Below are positions 20,121-30,296 of a stretch of DNA of 64,000 nt, piece by piece (position 1 is the first letter of the stretch; every line of letters begins with the position of its first letter). This DNA comes from CAVVIH01 sp963748295 (GTDB lineage Bacteria > Acidobacteriota > Vicinamibacteria > Vicinamibacterales > 2-12-FULL-66-21), in the NCBI GenBank assembly GCA_963748295.1, contig CAVVIH010000006.1:1-64000 (forward strand), read 5' to 3'. Under the pieces are notes generated by a model that worked only from the letters and a program-made list of their open reading frames with translations, had not been told where the DNA came from and did no database searches. The position numbers and the translations under genes were made by a program.

Positions 20121-21515
20121 ATGAACAGGTTCACCATCATCGGGGCTGCGGTCGCGCTGGCGATCGGGGCCGGATCGGCGGGCTCGCTCGCGCAGGCGCC
20201 GCAGGCTGACGAAGCACTCATCAAGAAGGCACGCGCCATCCACGAACGCGTGATCACGGCGGACACGCACAACGACATCAACGTTCAGAACTTCACCGCC
20301 GAGCGGAACTACACCCAGCGGCTCGACAACCAGGTGAACCTTCCCAAGATGATCGAAGGCGGGCTCGACGTGTCCTTTTTCATCGTCTACGTCGGGCAGG
20401 GAGCGCTCAGCGCCGAAGGCTACGACAGCGCGTACAAGCAGGCGATCGCGAAGTTCGACGCGATCCACCGCCTCACCGAGGAGATCGCGCCGGACAAGAT
20501 CGAGCTCGCCCTCACCGCCGCCGACGTCCGCCGCATCGCCAAGAGCGGGAAGAAGGTCGCCGTCATCGGCATCGAGAACGGCTACCCGATCGGCGAGGAC
20601 ATCAAGCGCGTCAAGGAGTTCTACGATCGCGGCGGCCGCTATCTGTCGCTGGCGCACAACGGCCACAGCCAGCTGGCGGACTCGAACACCGGCGACAACA
20701 ACAGCGAGTACCTCCACAACGGCCTCTCCCCGCTCGGACGGCAGGTGATCGCCGAAGCCAACCGCCTTGGCATCATGGTCGACATCTCGCATCCTTCCAA
20801 GCAGGCGAACCTGCAGGCGATGGCGTTGTCGAAGGCGCCGGTCATCGCCTCGCATTCGGGCGCCCGCGCCGTCGCCGACCACAGCCGGAATCTCGACGAC
20901 GAGCTGCTGCTGGCGTTGAAAAAGAACGGCGGCGTCGCTCAGGCCGTGGCGTTGGGGAACTACGTCAAGGTGACGCAGCCGTCGCCCGAACGGACCGCCG
21001 CGCTGACGAAGCTCGAAGAAGAGTTCGGTCTGCCGGCCGGCAGCTTGCGTGGACGCGGCGGGCGGGGCGGCGGTGGTGGTGGTCGCGCGGGTGGCGGAAC
21101 CCAGACTCCGCCGGCGACGGGCGCAGCGACCACCGAGCCACAGCGCGGCGGCGGGCGCGGACGCGGCAACCCGCTGGCGCAGCTGCCGGACGACAAGCGC
21201 GCGGAAGCGGAAAAGCGGCTGGCCGAGATCGACGCGAAATTCCCGCCGCCGCCGCGGCCCAACGTCAAGGACTTCGTCGATCACATCGACTACATCGCCA
21301 AGAAGATCGGCATCGATCACGTCGGGATCTCGTCCGACTTCGACGGGGGCGGCGGCATCGAGGGCTGGAACGACGCCAGCGAGACGTTCAACGTCACGCT
21401 CGAGCTCGTCCGCCGCGGCTACACCGAGGAGCAGATTGGCAAGATCTGGAGCGGAAACCTGCTGCGCGTGATGGAGCAGGTCGAGAAGGTCGCGCGTCAG
21501 AGCGGAAAGTCCTGA
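20121..21515 (+). CDS. Exported membrane dipeptidase (peptidase M19)
   Basis: A 464-residue zinc dipeptidase of the renal dipeptidase family. ATG 20121 follows GGAGGATGAC and opens a signal peptide (MNRFTIIGAAVALAIGAGSA). Landmarks: VITADTHNDINVQNF (zinc-binding DxHxD, ~52), KKVAVIGIENGYPIG (bridging Glu, ~150), YLSLAHNGHSQLADS (~180), GIMVDISHPSK (zinc His, ~225), PVIASHSGARAVADHSRNL (~245) and HVGISSDFDGGGGIEGW (~405). Between the metal site and the last motif is a low-complexity Gly/Arg insertion (residues ~310-360, LRGRGGRGGGGGGRAGGG) not typical of the family. It hydrolyses dipeptides, probably in the periplasm, which fits the many exported peptidases here. Confidence 0.9.
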   Translation: MNRFTIIGAAVALAIGAGSAGSLAQAPQADEALIKKARAIHERVITADTHNDINVQNFTAERNYTQRLDNQVNLPKMIEGGLDVSFFIVYVGQGALSAEGYDSAYKQAIAKFDAIHRLTEEIAPDKIELALTAADVRRIAKSGKKVAVIGIENGYPIGEDIKRVKEFYDRGGRYLSLAHNGHSQLADSNTGDNNSEYLHNGLSPLGRQVIAEANRLGIMVDISHPSKQANLQAMALSKAPVIASHSGARAVADHSRNLDDELLLALKKNGGVAQAVALGNYVKVTQPSPERTAALTKLEEEFGLPAGSLRGRGGRGGGGGGRAGGGTQTPPATGAATTEPQRGGGRGRGNPLAQLPDDKRAEAEKRLAEIDAKFPPPPRPNVKDFVDHIDYIAKKIGIDHVGISSDFDGGGGIEGWNDASETFNVTLELVRRGYTEEQIGKIWSGNLLRVMEQVEKVARQSGKS

Positions 21516-21521
21516 CGCTTG

Positions 21522-21661
21522 TCAACTCCCAAAGGGCCAACTCCCAACTCCCAAAGGGCCCAATTCCCAACTCCCAAATTGGGAGTTGGTTTTTTTGGGA
21601 GTTGGCCTCTTTGGGAGTTGGGAGTTATGTGGGAGTTGGTCTTTTTGGGAGTTGGGAGTTA
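21522..21661. repeat. Heptamer repeat array (TTGGGAG/CTCCCAA)
   Basis: Degenerate 7-bp tandem units: CCAACTC-type copies on the left and TTGGGAG-type copies on the right, meeting in a central palindrome. The array lies in the convergent gap between the M19 gene and the DUF2339-DUF3999 gene. It extends into the 3' end of the latter, whose stop codon is at 21522-21524. Confidence 0.85.
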
Positions 21662-24600
21662 TGCTCTGTTTCACCAGCCTCGCGATGAGCCCCACGAGGA
21701 CGAGCACCGCCGCGCCGAGCAGGATCCAGAACGTGAGCGGCGAGATCAGCCGGGGCTCGTCGCCTGCGGCTGACGGCGCGGCGCCGGCGCCCGCGGAGAC
21801 GTCGCGCGCCGGTGCGCCCATGACCTGCTGCGCGAGAAGCGCCAGATCGTAGCGGGGCGACTGCAGGTCGTCCCGCCCGTATGCCAGGCGCAGCGCGCCG
21901 CCCGCCGGATGATAGAAGCGCAGCCGATACGACGGCAGCAGCAGCTTCGCGCCGGTGATCGGCAGCGCCGCGTTGTCCCCTTCATCGACAACCAGGAGCA
22001 CATCGGTCCGATCGATCTGATCGATCCGCAGCGTCAGCGGCCGCGCCGTCGTCTGCTGATCGGCGTGCCGCCACGTGTCCGACGCGAGCGGCTCGAACCA
22101 GGGATCGCGCCGGCGGCGATCCGCCGGACGCTCGACGCCAAGCTGGATGTTGCGCTGGAAGACCCGTGCGGATGTCTCCAGCACCAGCGTCGCCGGCGGC
22201 AGGTTGGGATATGGCAGCGTCAGTCGATACACGGAGAGCTGACGTCCCGGCGCGCGTTTCAGCTCGGCGATCTGGACTTCCGCCGCCGCGAGCTTTACCT
22301 CCAGCTGCAACGGCTCGTCGCGACGCTCGAGCAGATATGGAATCTGACGGCTCGCCTCGTCCAGGATGCGAACGTCAGCGAACCGGCGGTGCGGCCCCTG
22401 GCTCTGCGCGAGCACGGCGGCATCGAGCGGGAGCGCCGACAGTCCAGGGGCCTCGCTGACGATCTGTCTCGCCTGCTTGAAACCTGACGCATCGATCGCG
22501 CCGCCGGCCGCGGGAATTCTCTGATCGGATTCAGGGGATACCGTTTCGGTCGGGATCAGCGCGCGCGCGGTTCCCCACTTCGCCTCCGGCACGCGTGTGA
22601 CGTCGATCGACGCGCGCACAGCCTCGAGATCGTAGGAGGGCGCCTGCAGCGTACGATCGCCATATCTCGCGACGAGCTCGCCGGCCGGCGCCTCGAAGTA
22701 AATCGCCGGCAGCTGTGCGAGCGTGCCGCGGATCTGCTTCACCTCCAGCGGCGGATTGCTGCCGTCGTCGATCAGCAGCTGCACCTCGGTCTCGACCGGC
22801 GGGACGATGGGCACTCTCAGATCGGATGCCTGGACGCCGTCGCGGACGACGCGGCTGAGGGTCGCACGACCGAGCTCGACGGGCGCGGCTTCGACGCCGC
22901 CGAAGCGCGATTCGGTGACGACAGCCGGTCTGAGCACGTGCCCGCCGTCGACTTCGAGCACCAGCGCAACGAGCGGCAGACGCGCGGCGGGCAACCGGAC
23001 GCGGTACCGGCTGCGCCCTGGTTCGCTCGCCTGGCGCTCGAAGGAAAGCTCGAGTGGCGGCGGGGGTTCGATTCTGGTTCTCGCCGCAAGGCGTGCGGCG
23101 ACGCGGCGCGGCGCCGCCACCCGTCCGCTGTTCTCGTCGTTCCACGTCACCCGCACGAAGCGGTACTCGCCGGGCGTGAAGCCGACATCGAGCTGACGCA
23201 GGCGCTCGTCGGGCAAGTCGAAGAGCGTGGCCTCAGGAGCGAGCGACGTCCAGCGCGAACGATCGCCGCTGCCTTCGATGGACAGACGTTTGAGGAATGG
23301 AGCCGGAATGCCTTCGACGCGAATGGTGTCGACTGTCTGCGCGCTTCCGAAATCCGCCTCGAACCCGCTCGTCTTCTTCGTCGCCGCGATTGGAAGAATG
23401 GTTCCGGCCAGCCATTTCGGCTCTGGAAACGGAGCGTGCACGAGCAGATATGGAACCGGCCTGCCGCCAGCATCGAAGAGGCGCAGATCCGACAGGCCTG
23501 CGTCGGCGAAGAACGCCTCACCCCGCTGGACTACGCGGAACGGATTTCCTCCGAGAAGAAGCGATTGATCGACGGGCAGGCGCTGGGGCCCCGAGGCGGT
23601 TGCGGTGAGCGGCCGCTCGTATCCGAACTTTCCCGTCGGCGACTGCGCGACGACCAGCGTGCCGCAGGCGACGAGCGCGGCGGCGCATACCAGAGGCCGC
23701 ACTACGCGGGTACTCCGCGGCTTGGCGAGTACGTATTTCTGGAGCGCGAGGGACACCAGCGCGAGCGACAGGCCGAGACCGACGAAGGAGGCGACCCGAT
23801 AGAGCCCTTCGAGCGACCCGAGATCGTAGAGGAAGCACTTGAATGTCGTCACCGCGATCAGGAAAACCGCGGTGACGCGGGCGGCGCGGTTACCCAGATA
23901 GATGCCGGCGGCGAGCAGCAGCATGCCGAACACCAGCCAGCCGATCGTGTAGGTCAGGTCCTGCGAAACCGTGACGCCGACCCGGAACGCGATCGTCGGT
24001 CCGGTCGCGTAGAAGTCGGCGATCTCGATATTCAGCAGCAGGAACAGCAGTATCACACCCGCCGCAGGCAGGATCTTCGCTGGACGAGGCAGCGGACCTC
24101 CAAGCGCGTCGTCGGTCGTCGACAGCCACCAGCCGGCGAGGAACATGGTCGCGGCGGCGAGCAGGTAGGTGTAGAGATACCAGTTGAAGATGCGCAGCGC
24201 GCCGCGCGGTTCGTAGACGAGGATCTCGGGATTCAGCGCCAGCCGCACGAACACGACCGCGAGCAGCGCGACCGCGGAGTACAGCAATCCACGGTGCGGG
24301 ATGCGCTTGTAGAGCCACGTCAGCGCCGCGCCCTCGAACGCCCAGCCGATCGTGATCCACTGTTCCTCGAGCTGAAGCGGGATGGCGACCGTCACGCAGG
24401 CGAGCGCGGCGCCGGCGACGAGCGCGAGCCGTCCCAGGTCGCGCTCGCCGGGCGCCTGGATCGCGAGCAGCTGCCGCAGCAGCAACGCCAGCACCGCGCC
24501 GGAGGCGACGGGCACCACGCCAATCATCCACCCGAGGTTGCCGGCAAGGAACGCCCACCGCGCGCCGAAGAAGAACATGACGCTGGCGAACACGGCGGCA

Positions 24601-27450
24601 AGATACGGATCGCGGTCCGCGCTCGCGCGGCGTCCCAGAACCAGCGGATAGGCGACGAACACGGCATAGAGCGCCGTCACGAGCACCAGCGTCTGCCGCC
24701 ACTGTGAAGCGTCGACGGCCAGCCCCTGCGACTGCAGCACGGCCAGCCATGCGGGCGCGACCGCCGCCAGCGCCACGAACCGCCATCGATAGCGCCACGT
24801 CAGCCAGAGAATTCCGGTGACGTTGGCGACATGCGCGGCGACGACGAGCGGAAACGCCGGCGACCCGCCGGATCCGACCGCCGCCAGCGCCGACGCTTCG
24901 CCGATGAACAGCGCGATGCACGCCGCGCGGGCGGCGATGTGCTCCTGCTCCTGCGGCACGAGCCGGATCCACAGAACCGCGTAGGCGCTCGCGGCGGCCG
25001 CCGCGACGAGCGCAATCAGCCCGTACGGCGGCGCACTTGCCGTCGTCGACCACGAGGCCACGACAATGGCCGTCGCCACGGCGCCCGCCGCGTGCAGCAT
25101 CGCGATCCTGGTGACGAGCGAGGCCGCGCTGACGCCGAGCGTGATCACCACCAGCGCACCGAACACCGGCCACGGCGGCAGCGACCATTCCGGATTCGAT
25201 GCGAGCAGCGTCAGAAAAAGGTGACCGGCAAGAGCGAGATACAACCCGTTCGAGAACTCGCCCGCCCGCGTGCCGGCCTCGAGGCGCTGCGCCGACTTGA
25301 CGGTCCAGGCGTGACCGGCAAGCGTGATGAGCGTCAGGCCGGTGAGCACCGTCAGCGATGGAATCACGCCGACGCTCGCAGCCGCGCGGCCCCACCACAT
25401 CAGAAGCACGAGCCAGGACAGCACGCTGCCTGCCTGCGACACGAGCGGCAGGCCGCCGGCGCCGCTCTCGATGAAGAGCGCGGCATTGAGGATGGAAAGG
25501 AGCAGCGCAAGCGCCCACAGCGCGGCGGGCGCTACATCGCCCGCGGCAATGAACATGAGCAGGGTCAGGCTGACGAGCAGGACGGCGCCGCCTCCCCACC
25601 TCGGTTCCAGCGGCCGTTCGAGCCGCCGCGCGGCGATCGGCACGCCAAGCGCCAGGAGACCGAACAACGTGTAGATGCCAACCGCCGTGCCCAGACGTTC
25701 GATCGTGAGATGCGTCGCGGACCACACGGCCTGGGCAGCCACGGCAAAGAAGGCGGCGACGAAATACAGGCTTCCTCGCGCCGCGTAGATGGCGCGTGCG
25801 GCAATCACGAGCACCAGAACGGCGAGGAGCCCGAACAGGAGCCACGGGCCCGCAAAGGCCGGCTCGATGCCCGCGAGCACCGGGAAGACGAACAGCAGGA
25901 ACGAGGCCACGAGCGAAGTCTGCTCGCCCTCGCTGAACGGACGGTCGAACCGACGGGCGATCGCCGGCGCGAACAGGTAGAACAGCGAAAAGGCAGCCGT
26001 GAACGCCAGCAGCGTGACGCGGGACTCGGAGGAATACGACGTGGCCACCCACACCGCAACCGTCAGCATCGTCCCGAGCGCGCCGGCTGCATGCAGCATC
26101 TCCTGCTCGCGCGCGATGGCAATCGCCAGAAGGCCGGCGTCGATCAGCAGCAGGAACCCGAAAAGCAATCCGGGGCGCGCTCCGTATTCCGGAACGGCTG
26201 CGAGATAAACCGCGAAGACGATCGGCAGCGCCGCGGAGATCATCGCCGGACGCTCGAACGTGCCTCGGCTCGGGGTCAGCTCCTGATCGTCGGTGGACCG
26301 CCCGCGGAGCATGAACACCACGACGCTGGCCAGCGGGAACACGATGAACACCGCCATCGCGAGCGGCACCGACGCGCTGTCGAGGAACTTCATCACCCAG
26401 CCCCATTGATACAGGGTGGTGAGGATCAGCGTCAGCCACGTCAGGATCGTCCAGCCCTGCTTGTAGGCGATCCAGGCGAGCCCCATGTTGAGCATCAGCA
26501 GGTAGGCGAAGAGCGGAATCGGCCGGTTCTCGCCGGTCGACAGCAGCGCTGGCGTGGCAAAGCCGCCGAGCAATCCGAGCACGGCGATGAACAGCGATTC
26601 CCGCCGGATCGAGAGCAGGACCGCAAGCGCGGTGACAATCGCCAGAAGGGCGAACGTGACGAACGCCGGAATCAGGTTCCACAGCGCATGCGCCGCGAAG
26701 AACGTGGCGAACAGGATGGCGATGGCGGCCGCATCGAGCGCGTTGGCGGTGAACGGATACTGCCGCGCGGCTTTCAGCTCGCACGCGACGAGAAGCGCAA
26801 TCGCGGTGAGCACACCGATGGCCACCCGCACCGGGGGCTGCAGCCAGCCGTGCTCGATGGAGTACTTCAGGAAAAAGACGGCGGCGAAGACCAGTGCGAT
26901 GCCGGCGATCGCGGAGAACAGCTTGACGCCGACGAGGCCCTCCCAGTCGAACGGCGGCGCTGGCGGAGGCTCCGGCTCCTGTGGAAGGTACAGGCGGCTC
27001 GCCAGGCGGCGGTTCGACGGGTGGCGCCTCGACAGCCGCAGCCTCGGTTGCCGCCGACGCAAAAGCAGGCGTCTCGATCGGCGCAGGCTCCGGCGGCGGC
27101 GGTACTGGCATCGGCGGCGGCTCGAACGCAACCGAGACCGGCGGCGGTTCCGGCGCGACCGGTTCGAAAACCGGCGGCGCGATCGACGCCGGTTCGACCG
27201 GTTCGAGCACAGGCGGAGGGGCGGCTGACCGGCGCGCCGGCTGTTCCTGCGCAGTCACGCGGCCGGATGCGGCCAATTCGCGCAGTTTCTGGGAGATGGC
27301 CTCGATGGTTCTCTGCTGGTCGGCAACCGTGTTTTCGAGCGCGTCGATTCGGCGGCGGGCCCTGCGTGCCGACACCCATGCGACGATCGGCACAACGAAC
27401 GGGATGGCGAGGACAATGAGGGCGAAGAGCAGGCCGGCCAGAATTTCCAT
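21522..27450 (-). CDS. DUF2339-DUF3999 fusion membrane protein
   Basis: A giant protein of about 1,975 residues. ATG 27448-27450 starts a membrane anchor (MEILAGLLFALIVLAIPFVV), then a coiled coil (RRRIDALENTVADQQRTIEA) and a Pro-rich linker. A frame change near 26960-27000 leads to FDWEGLVGVKLFSAIAGIAL. Next are some 25-30 hydrophobic helices of the DUF2339 type (LLGGFATPALLSTGENRPIP) down to about 23,730. The frame runs on through a signal-peptide-like stretch (VVRPLVCAAALVACGTLVVA) into a beta-rich DUF3999-like domain (FADAGLSDLRLFDAGGRPVP, RFADVRILDEASRQIPYLLE). A final helix (LTFWILLGAAVLVLVGLIAR) follows. In other bacteria DUF2339 and DUF3999 are usually separate genes. The last ~45 residues are translated from the intergenic heptamer array. 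The function is unknown, presumably envelope-related. Confidence 0.85.
21567..21596 (+). terminator. Terminator formed by inverted heptamer repeats
   Basis: CCAACTCCCAA (21567-21577) and TTGGGAGTTGG (21579-21589) are perfectly complementary and are followed by seven T (21590-21596). The innermost pairs would open to form a loop. It is positioned to end the M19 dipeptidase transcript. Confidence 0.65.
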
Positions 27451-27519
27451 TAAGTTGTGGAATGCTGGGAGCTGCGCATCATTCTAAACTCAACAGTGGA
27501 AAATTGCTCGTTCAATTCC

Positions 27520-28173
27520 ATGAATTCGACTTCGCCATCCGCCAAACCGGGTAATTCCGGGCCGATCGTCATCGGCGTCGCCGGAGGGTCCGGGTCCGGC
27601 AAGACCACCGTCGTTCGCCGCATCGTCGACAGCGTCGGCGACGCGCAGGTCACCGTCATCGAACACGACCGCTACTATCGCGATCGCAACGATCTGCGCT
27701 TCGAGGAGCGGCTGGCGCTCAACTACGACCATCCGGATTCGCTCGAGACCGACCTGCTCGTCCGCCATGTGCAGGCGCTGCGGCAAGGAGAGGACGTCGA
27801 GGCGCCCATCTACGACTTCGCGCGCTACGTGCGCCAGCCGTCGACGCAACTGCTCGCCGCGCGCAAGGCCATCATCGTCGAAGGCATCCTCATCTACACC
27901 GACGCGGCGCTGCGGCAGCTGCTGGACATCAAGGTGTTCGTCGATACGGATGACGACACGCGGTTCATCCGGAGGCTGCAGCGGGACATCGACGAGCGCG
28001 GGCGGACGGTGCAGTCGGTCATCGACCAATACTTGGGCACCGTCAAGCCGATGCACCTCGAGTTCGTCGAGCCGAGCAAGCGGTACGCGGACATCATCGT
28101 TCCCCAGGGAGGCCACAACGCCGTCGCCATCGACATGCTGCTGACGCTGATCCGCAGCCTCGCGGCGCGCTAG
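27520..28173 (+). CDS. udk: Uridine kinase
   Basis: A 217-residue P-loop kinase. ATG 27520 begins MNSTSPSAKPGNSGPIVIGV, then the Walker A motif AGGSGSGKTTVV (~residues 22-33). Family landmarks are EHDRYYRDRNDL (substrate-binding Asp), LNYDHPDSLETDLL, APIYDFARYVR, IIVEGILIY (~115), the Arg-rich lid RFIRRLQRDIDERGRT and PMHLEFVEPSKRYADIIVP. It phosphorylates uridine and cytidine to UMP and CMP in the cytosolic pyrimidine salvage pathway. The dUTPase two genes downstream is also a pyrimidine enzyme. It is divergent from the DUF2339-DUF3999 gene with 69 bp between starts. The next gene begins five bases after its stop, so an operon is likely. Confidence 0.92.
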   Translation: MNSTSPSAKPGNSGPIVIGVAGGSGSGKTTVVRRIVDSVGDAQVTVIEHDRYYRDRNDLRFEERLALNYDHPDSLETDLLVRHVQALRQGEDVEAPIYDFARYVRQPSTQLLAARKAIIVEGILIYTDAALRQLLDIKVFVDTDDDTRFIRRLQRDIDERGRTVQSVIDQYLGTVKPMHLEFVEPSKRYADIIVPQGGHNAVAIDMLLTLIRSLAAR

Positions 28174-28178
28174 CGCGT

Positions 28179-29844
28179 ATGCCGCTGTCCACTGCCCGCC
28201 GGCGATCCGTGCTCGCGGCCTTCGTCTGCGCGCTGCTCGCGATCGTTCACACCTGGCCGCTCGTCACCAATCCGGCGACGCTGTGCCGGAACGACAACGG
28301 CGATGCGCTGCTGAACGAATGGATCCTCGCCTGGGTCGCGCACCAGTTGCCGTACGCTCCGGCGCGGCTGTTCGATGCCAACATTTTCTATCCCGCGAAG
28401 GACACGCTCGCCTTCTCCGAGCCGCTGATCGTGCCGGCGATCCTCGGCATGCCGGTGCGATGGGCGGGTGGATCTCCAGTCCTCATGTTCAACGTGGTTC
28501 TTCTGCTCGGCTTTGCGCTTACGGCTTTCGCCGGCTACGTCCTCGTTCGTGAATGGACCGGCGACCACGCGGCGGGGCTGCTGGCGGGATCGCTCTTCGC
28601 ATTCAACACGCACACCCTGACCCGACTGGCGCACGTTCAGGGCATCCATGCGTGGGGTCTCCCGCTCGCGCTGCTTGCCGCCGATCGCGTGATCGTGCAC
28701 GCCCGCATCCGCGATGCGTTGTGGCTCGCGCTGTGGATGGCGGCGATGGCCTACACGTCCGGGTACCTCGTCGTGTTCGGCGCCGTGCTCGTCGGCGTGT
28801 CGGTGGCCGTGCGCGCCGGCGAGTGGTGGCCGCGTGCGCGCAGCGTCCTGGGCGCGCTCGCCGGTCGCGTCGATCGCCGGCGGGATCGCCGTGCTCCCGC
28901 TGTTCTTTCCCTATCGGCGCGTCGCGATCGAGCAGGGCATGGTCAGGACGCTCGACAGCGTCACCGGCTATTCGGCGACGCTCACCGGTTATCTCGCGTC
29001 AGCCGGCCGCCTGCATTACAAGCTCTGGAGCCAGCCGCTGTTCGAGCAGCCGATCGATTCCTTCTTCCCCGGCGTGATTGCGCTGCTGCTCGCGCTTGCC
29101 GCGGTCGTGTGGGTCGTTCGCGGGCGGGAGCTGAAAACAGGAGACTCTCCACAGCTCACGCGGAACCGTGTCTGGATGCTCGTTGCCGTGGCCGCCGCCG
29201 GCCTGATTCTGTCGCTCGGAACCGAGACGCCGATCTACGGATGGCTGTTTCACGTGTTTCCGCCGATGCAGGGGCTCCGTGCCGCGGCGCGTTTCGGCAA
29301 TCTGTTTCTGCTCGGGATCGCCGCGCTCGCCGGTATCGGCCTGGCGATGCTCAATTCGAGGCTTCCCGCCGGCCGCGTGGGAGTCGTCTCGGTCGCGGTC
29401 GTCGCGCTCGCGAACCTCGAGGCGCTGCGCGCACCATTTCCATACCGGCACTTCGAGGGCATTCCGGCGATCTACTCGCTCGTCGCACAGGCTCCGGGAC
29501 GCGTCGTCCTTGCCGAAGTGCCGTTCTATCCGGCAAGCGCGGTTTTCGAGAACGCGACTTACATGTTGAACTCGACCGCTCACTTCAAGCCGCTGATGAA
29601 CGGGTACAGCGGCTACACGCCCGCGTCGTACCGCCAGTACGCCGAGATGTTCCACGGGTTTCCGGACGAGCCCGCGATCGTCGCGATGCGGCAGGCGGGC
29701 GTGACGCACGTGATCGTGCATCCCGCGCGCCTGAACCAGGATCCCGAGCAGACCGCGCGGACGATGGAGCGCGTCAACGCGAGCCCGTTCCTCGAACGGA
29801 TCGCCATCGGCCAGCATGGCCTGACCCTTTACAGGATGCGGTGA
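28179..29844 (+). CDS. Polytopic membrane protein, GT-C glycosyltransferase-like, one frameshift
   Basis: About 555 residues with roughly ten hydrophobic helices (VLAAFVCALLAIVHTWPLVT, MFNVVLLLGFALTAFAGYVL, MLVAVAAAGLILSLG). The first extracytoplasmic loop has CRNDNGDALLNEWILAW, an acidic motif placed as in GT-C enzymes. The soluble C-terminal part (GIPAIYSLVAQAPGRVVLAE, TPASYRQYAEMFHGFPDEPA) resembles the periplasmic tail of YfhO-like proteins. A base is missing near 28,863: the upstream frame ends LGALAG, and the continuation reads SIAGGIAVLPLFFPYRR. It sits five bases after uridine kinase and six before dUTPase, so it is probably translated from the same message. A glycan-transfer role is inference; no sugar donor can be named. 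Confidence 0.65.
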
Positions 29845-29850
29845 ACCAGC

Positions 29851-30285
29851 ATGGAGCTGAAAGTTCGCATACACCGGCTGCACCCGGATGCGGTGATTCC
29901 GAAATACCAGACCGAAGGATCCGCGGCGTTCGATCTCGCCGCGGCCGAACGCGTCGCCGTCGCGCCCGGCGAGGTCCGGCTCGTGCCGACCGGGCTGGTG
30001 ATCGAAGTGCCGGCCGGCATGTTTCTCGGTATCTTCGCGCGGAGCAGCACGCCGCTCAAGCGTGGCCTGATGGTCGCCAACGGCGTCGGCGTCGTCGACT
30101 CCGACTATTGCGGTCCCGAGGACGAGGTGAAAATCGCGGTGGTGAACGTCACGCCGAAACCGGTGACGATCGAGCCCGGGGATCGCATTGCGCAGGGGAT
30201 CCTGCTGCCGGCGCCGCGGGTCACGTGGGAGGAAGTCGATCGCGTCCGCGCCAGCTCACGTGGCGGATTCGGCGCGACCGGATAA
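29851..30285 (+). CDS. dut: Deoxyuridine 5'-triphosphate nucleotidohydrolase
   Basis: A 144-residue trimeric dUTPase with all five motifs: motif 1 GSAAFDLAAAE (usually GSAGYDL), motif 2 FARSSTPLKRG, motif 3 ANGVGVVDSDYCGP (catalytic Asp and aromatic gate), motif 4 GDRIAQGILLP and motif 5 SSRGGFGATG. It hydrolyses dUTP to dUMP and pyrophosphate, limiting uracil in DNA and feeding thymidylate synthesis. ATG 29851 follows the membrane protein stop by six bases. Motif 5 is complete, so the enzyme should be active. It is the last clear member of the uridine-kinase gene group; the VWFA gene begins 11 bases further on, possibly from its own promoter. Confidence 0.93.
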   Translation: MELKVRIHRLHPDAVIPKYQTEGSAAFDLAAAERVAVAPGEVRLVPTGLVIEVPAGMFLGIFARSSTPLKRGLMVANGVGVVDSDYCGPEDEVKIAVVNVTPKPVTIEPGDRIAQGILLPAPRVTWEEVDRVRASSRGGFGATG

Positions 30286-30296
30286 TATACAGACAA

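Noticed and set aside
24831..27419. An 862-residue open frame on the plus strand opposite the DUF2339 region, and similar long frames at 5541-7268 and 33096-35204
   Set aside because: They lie antisense to clearly conserved genes, are rich in Arg, Gly, Asp and Gln without any domain, and arise from GC-rich third positions of the opposite strand.
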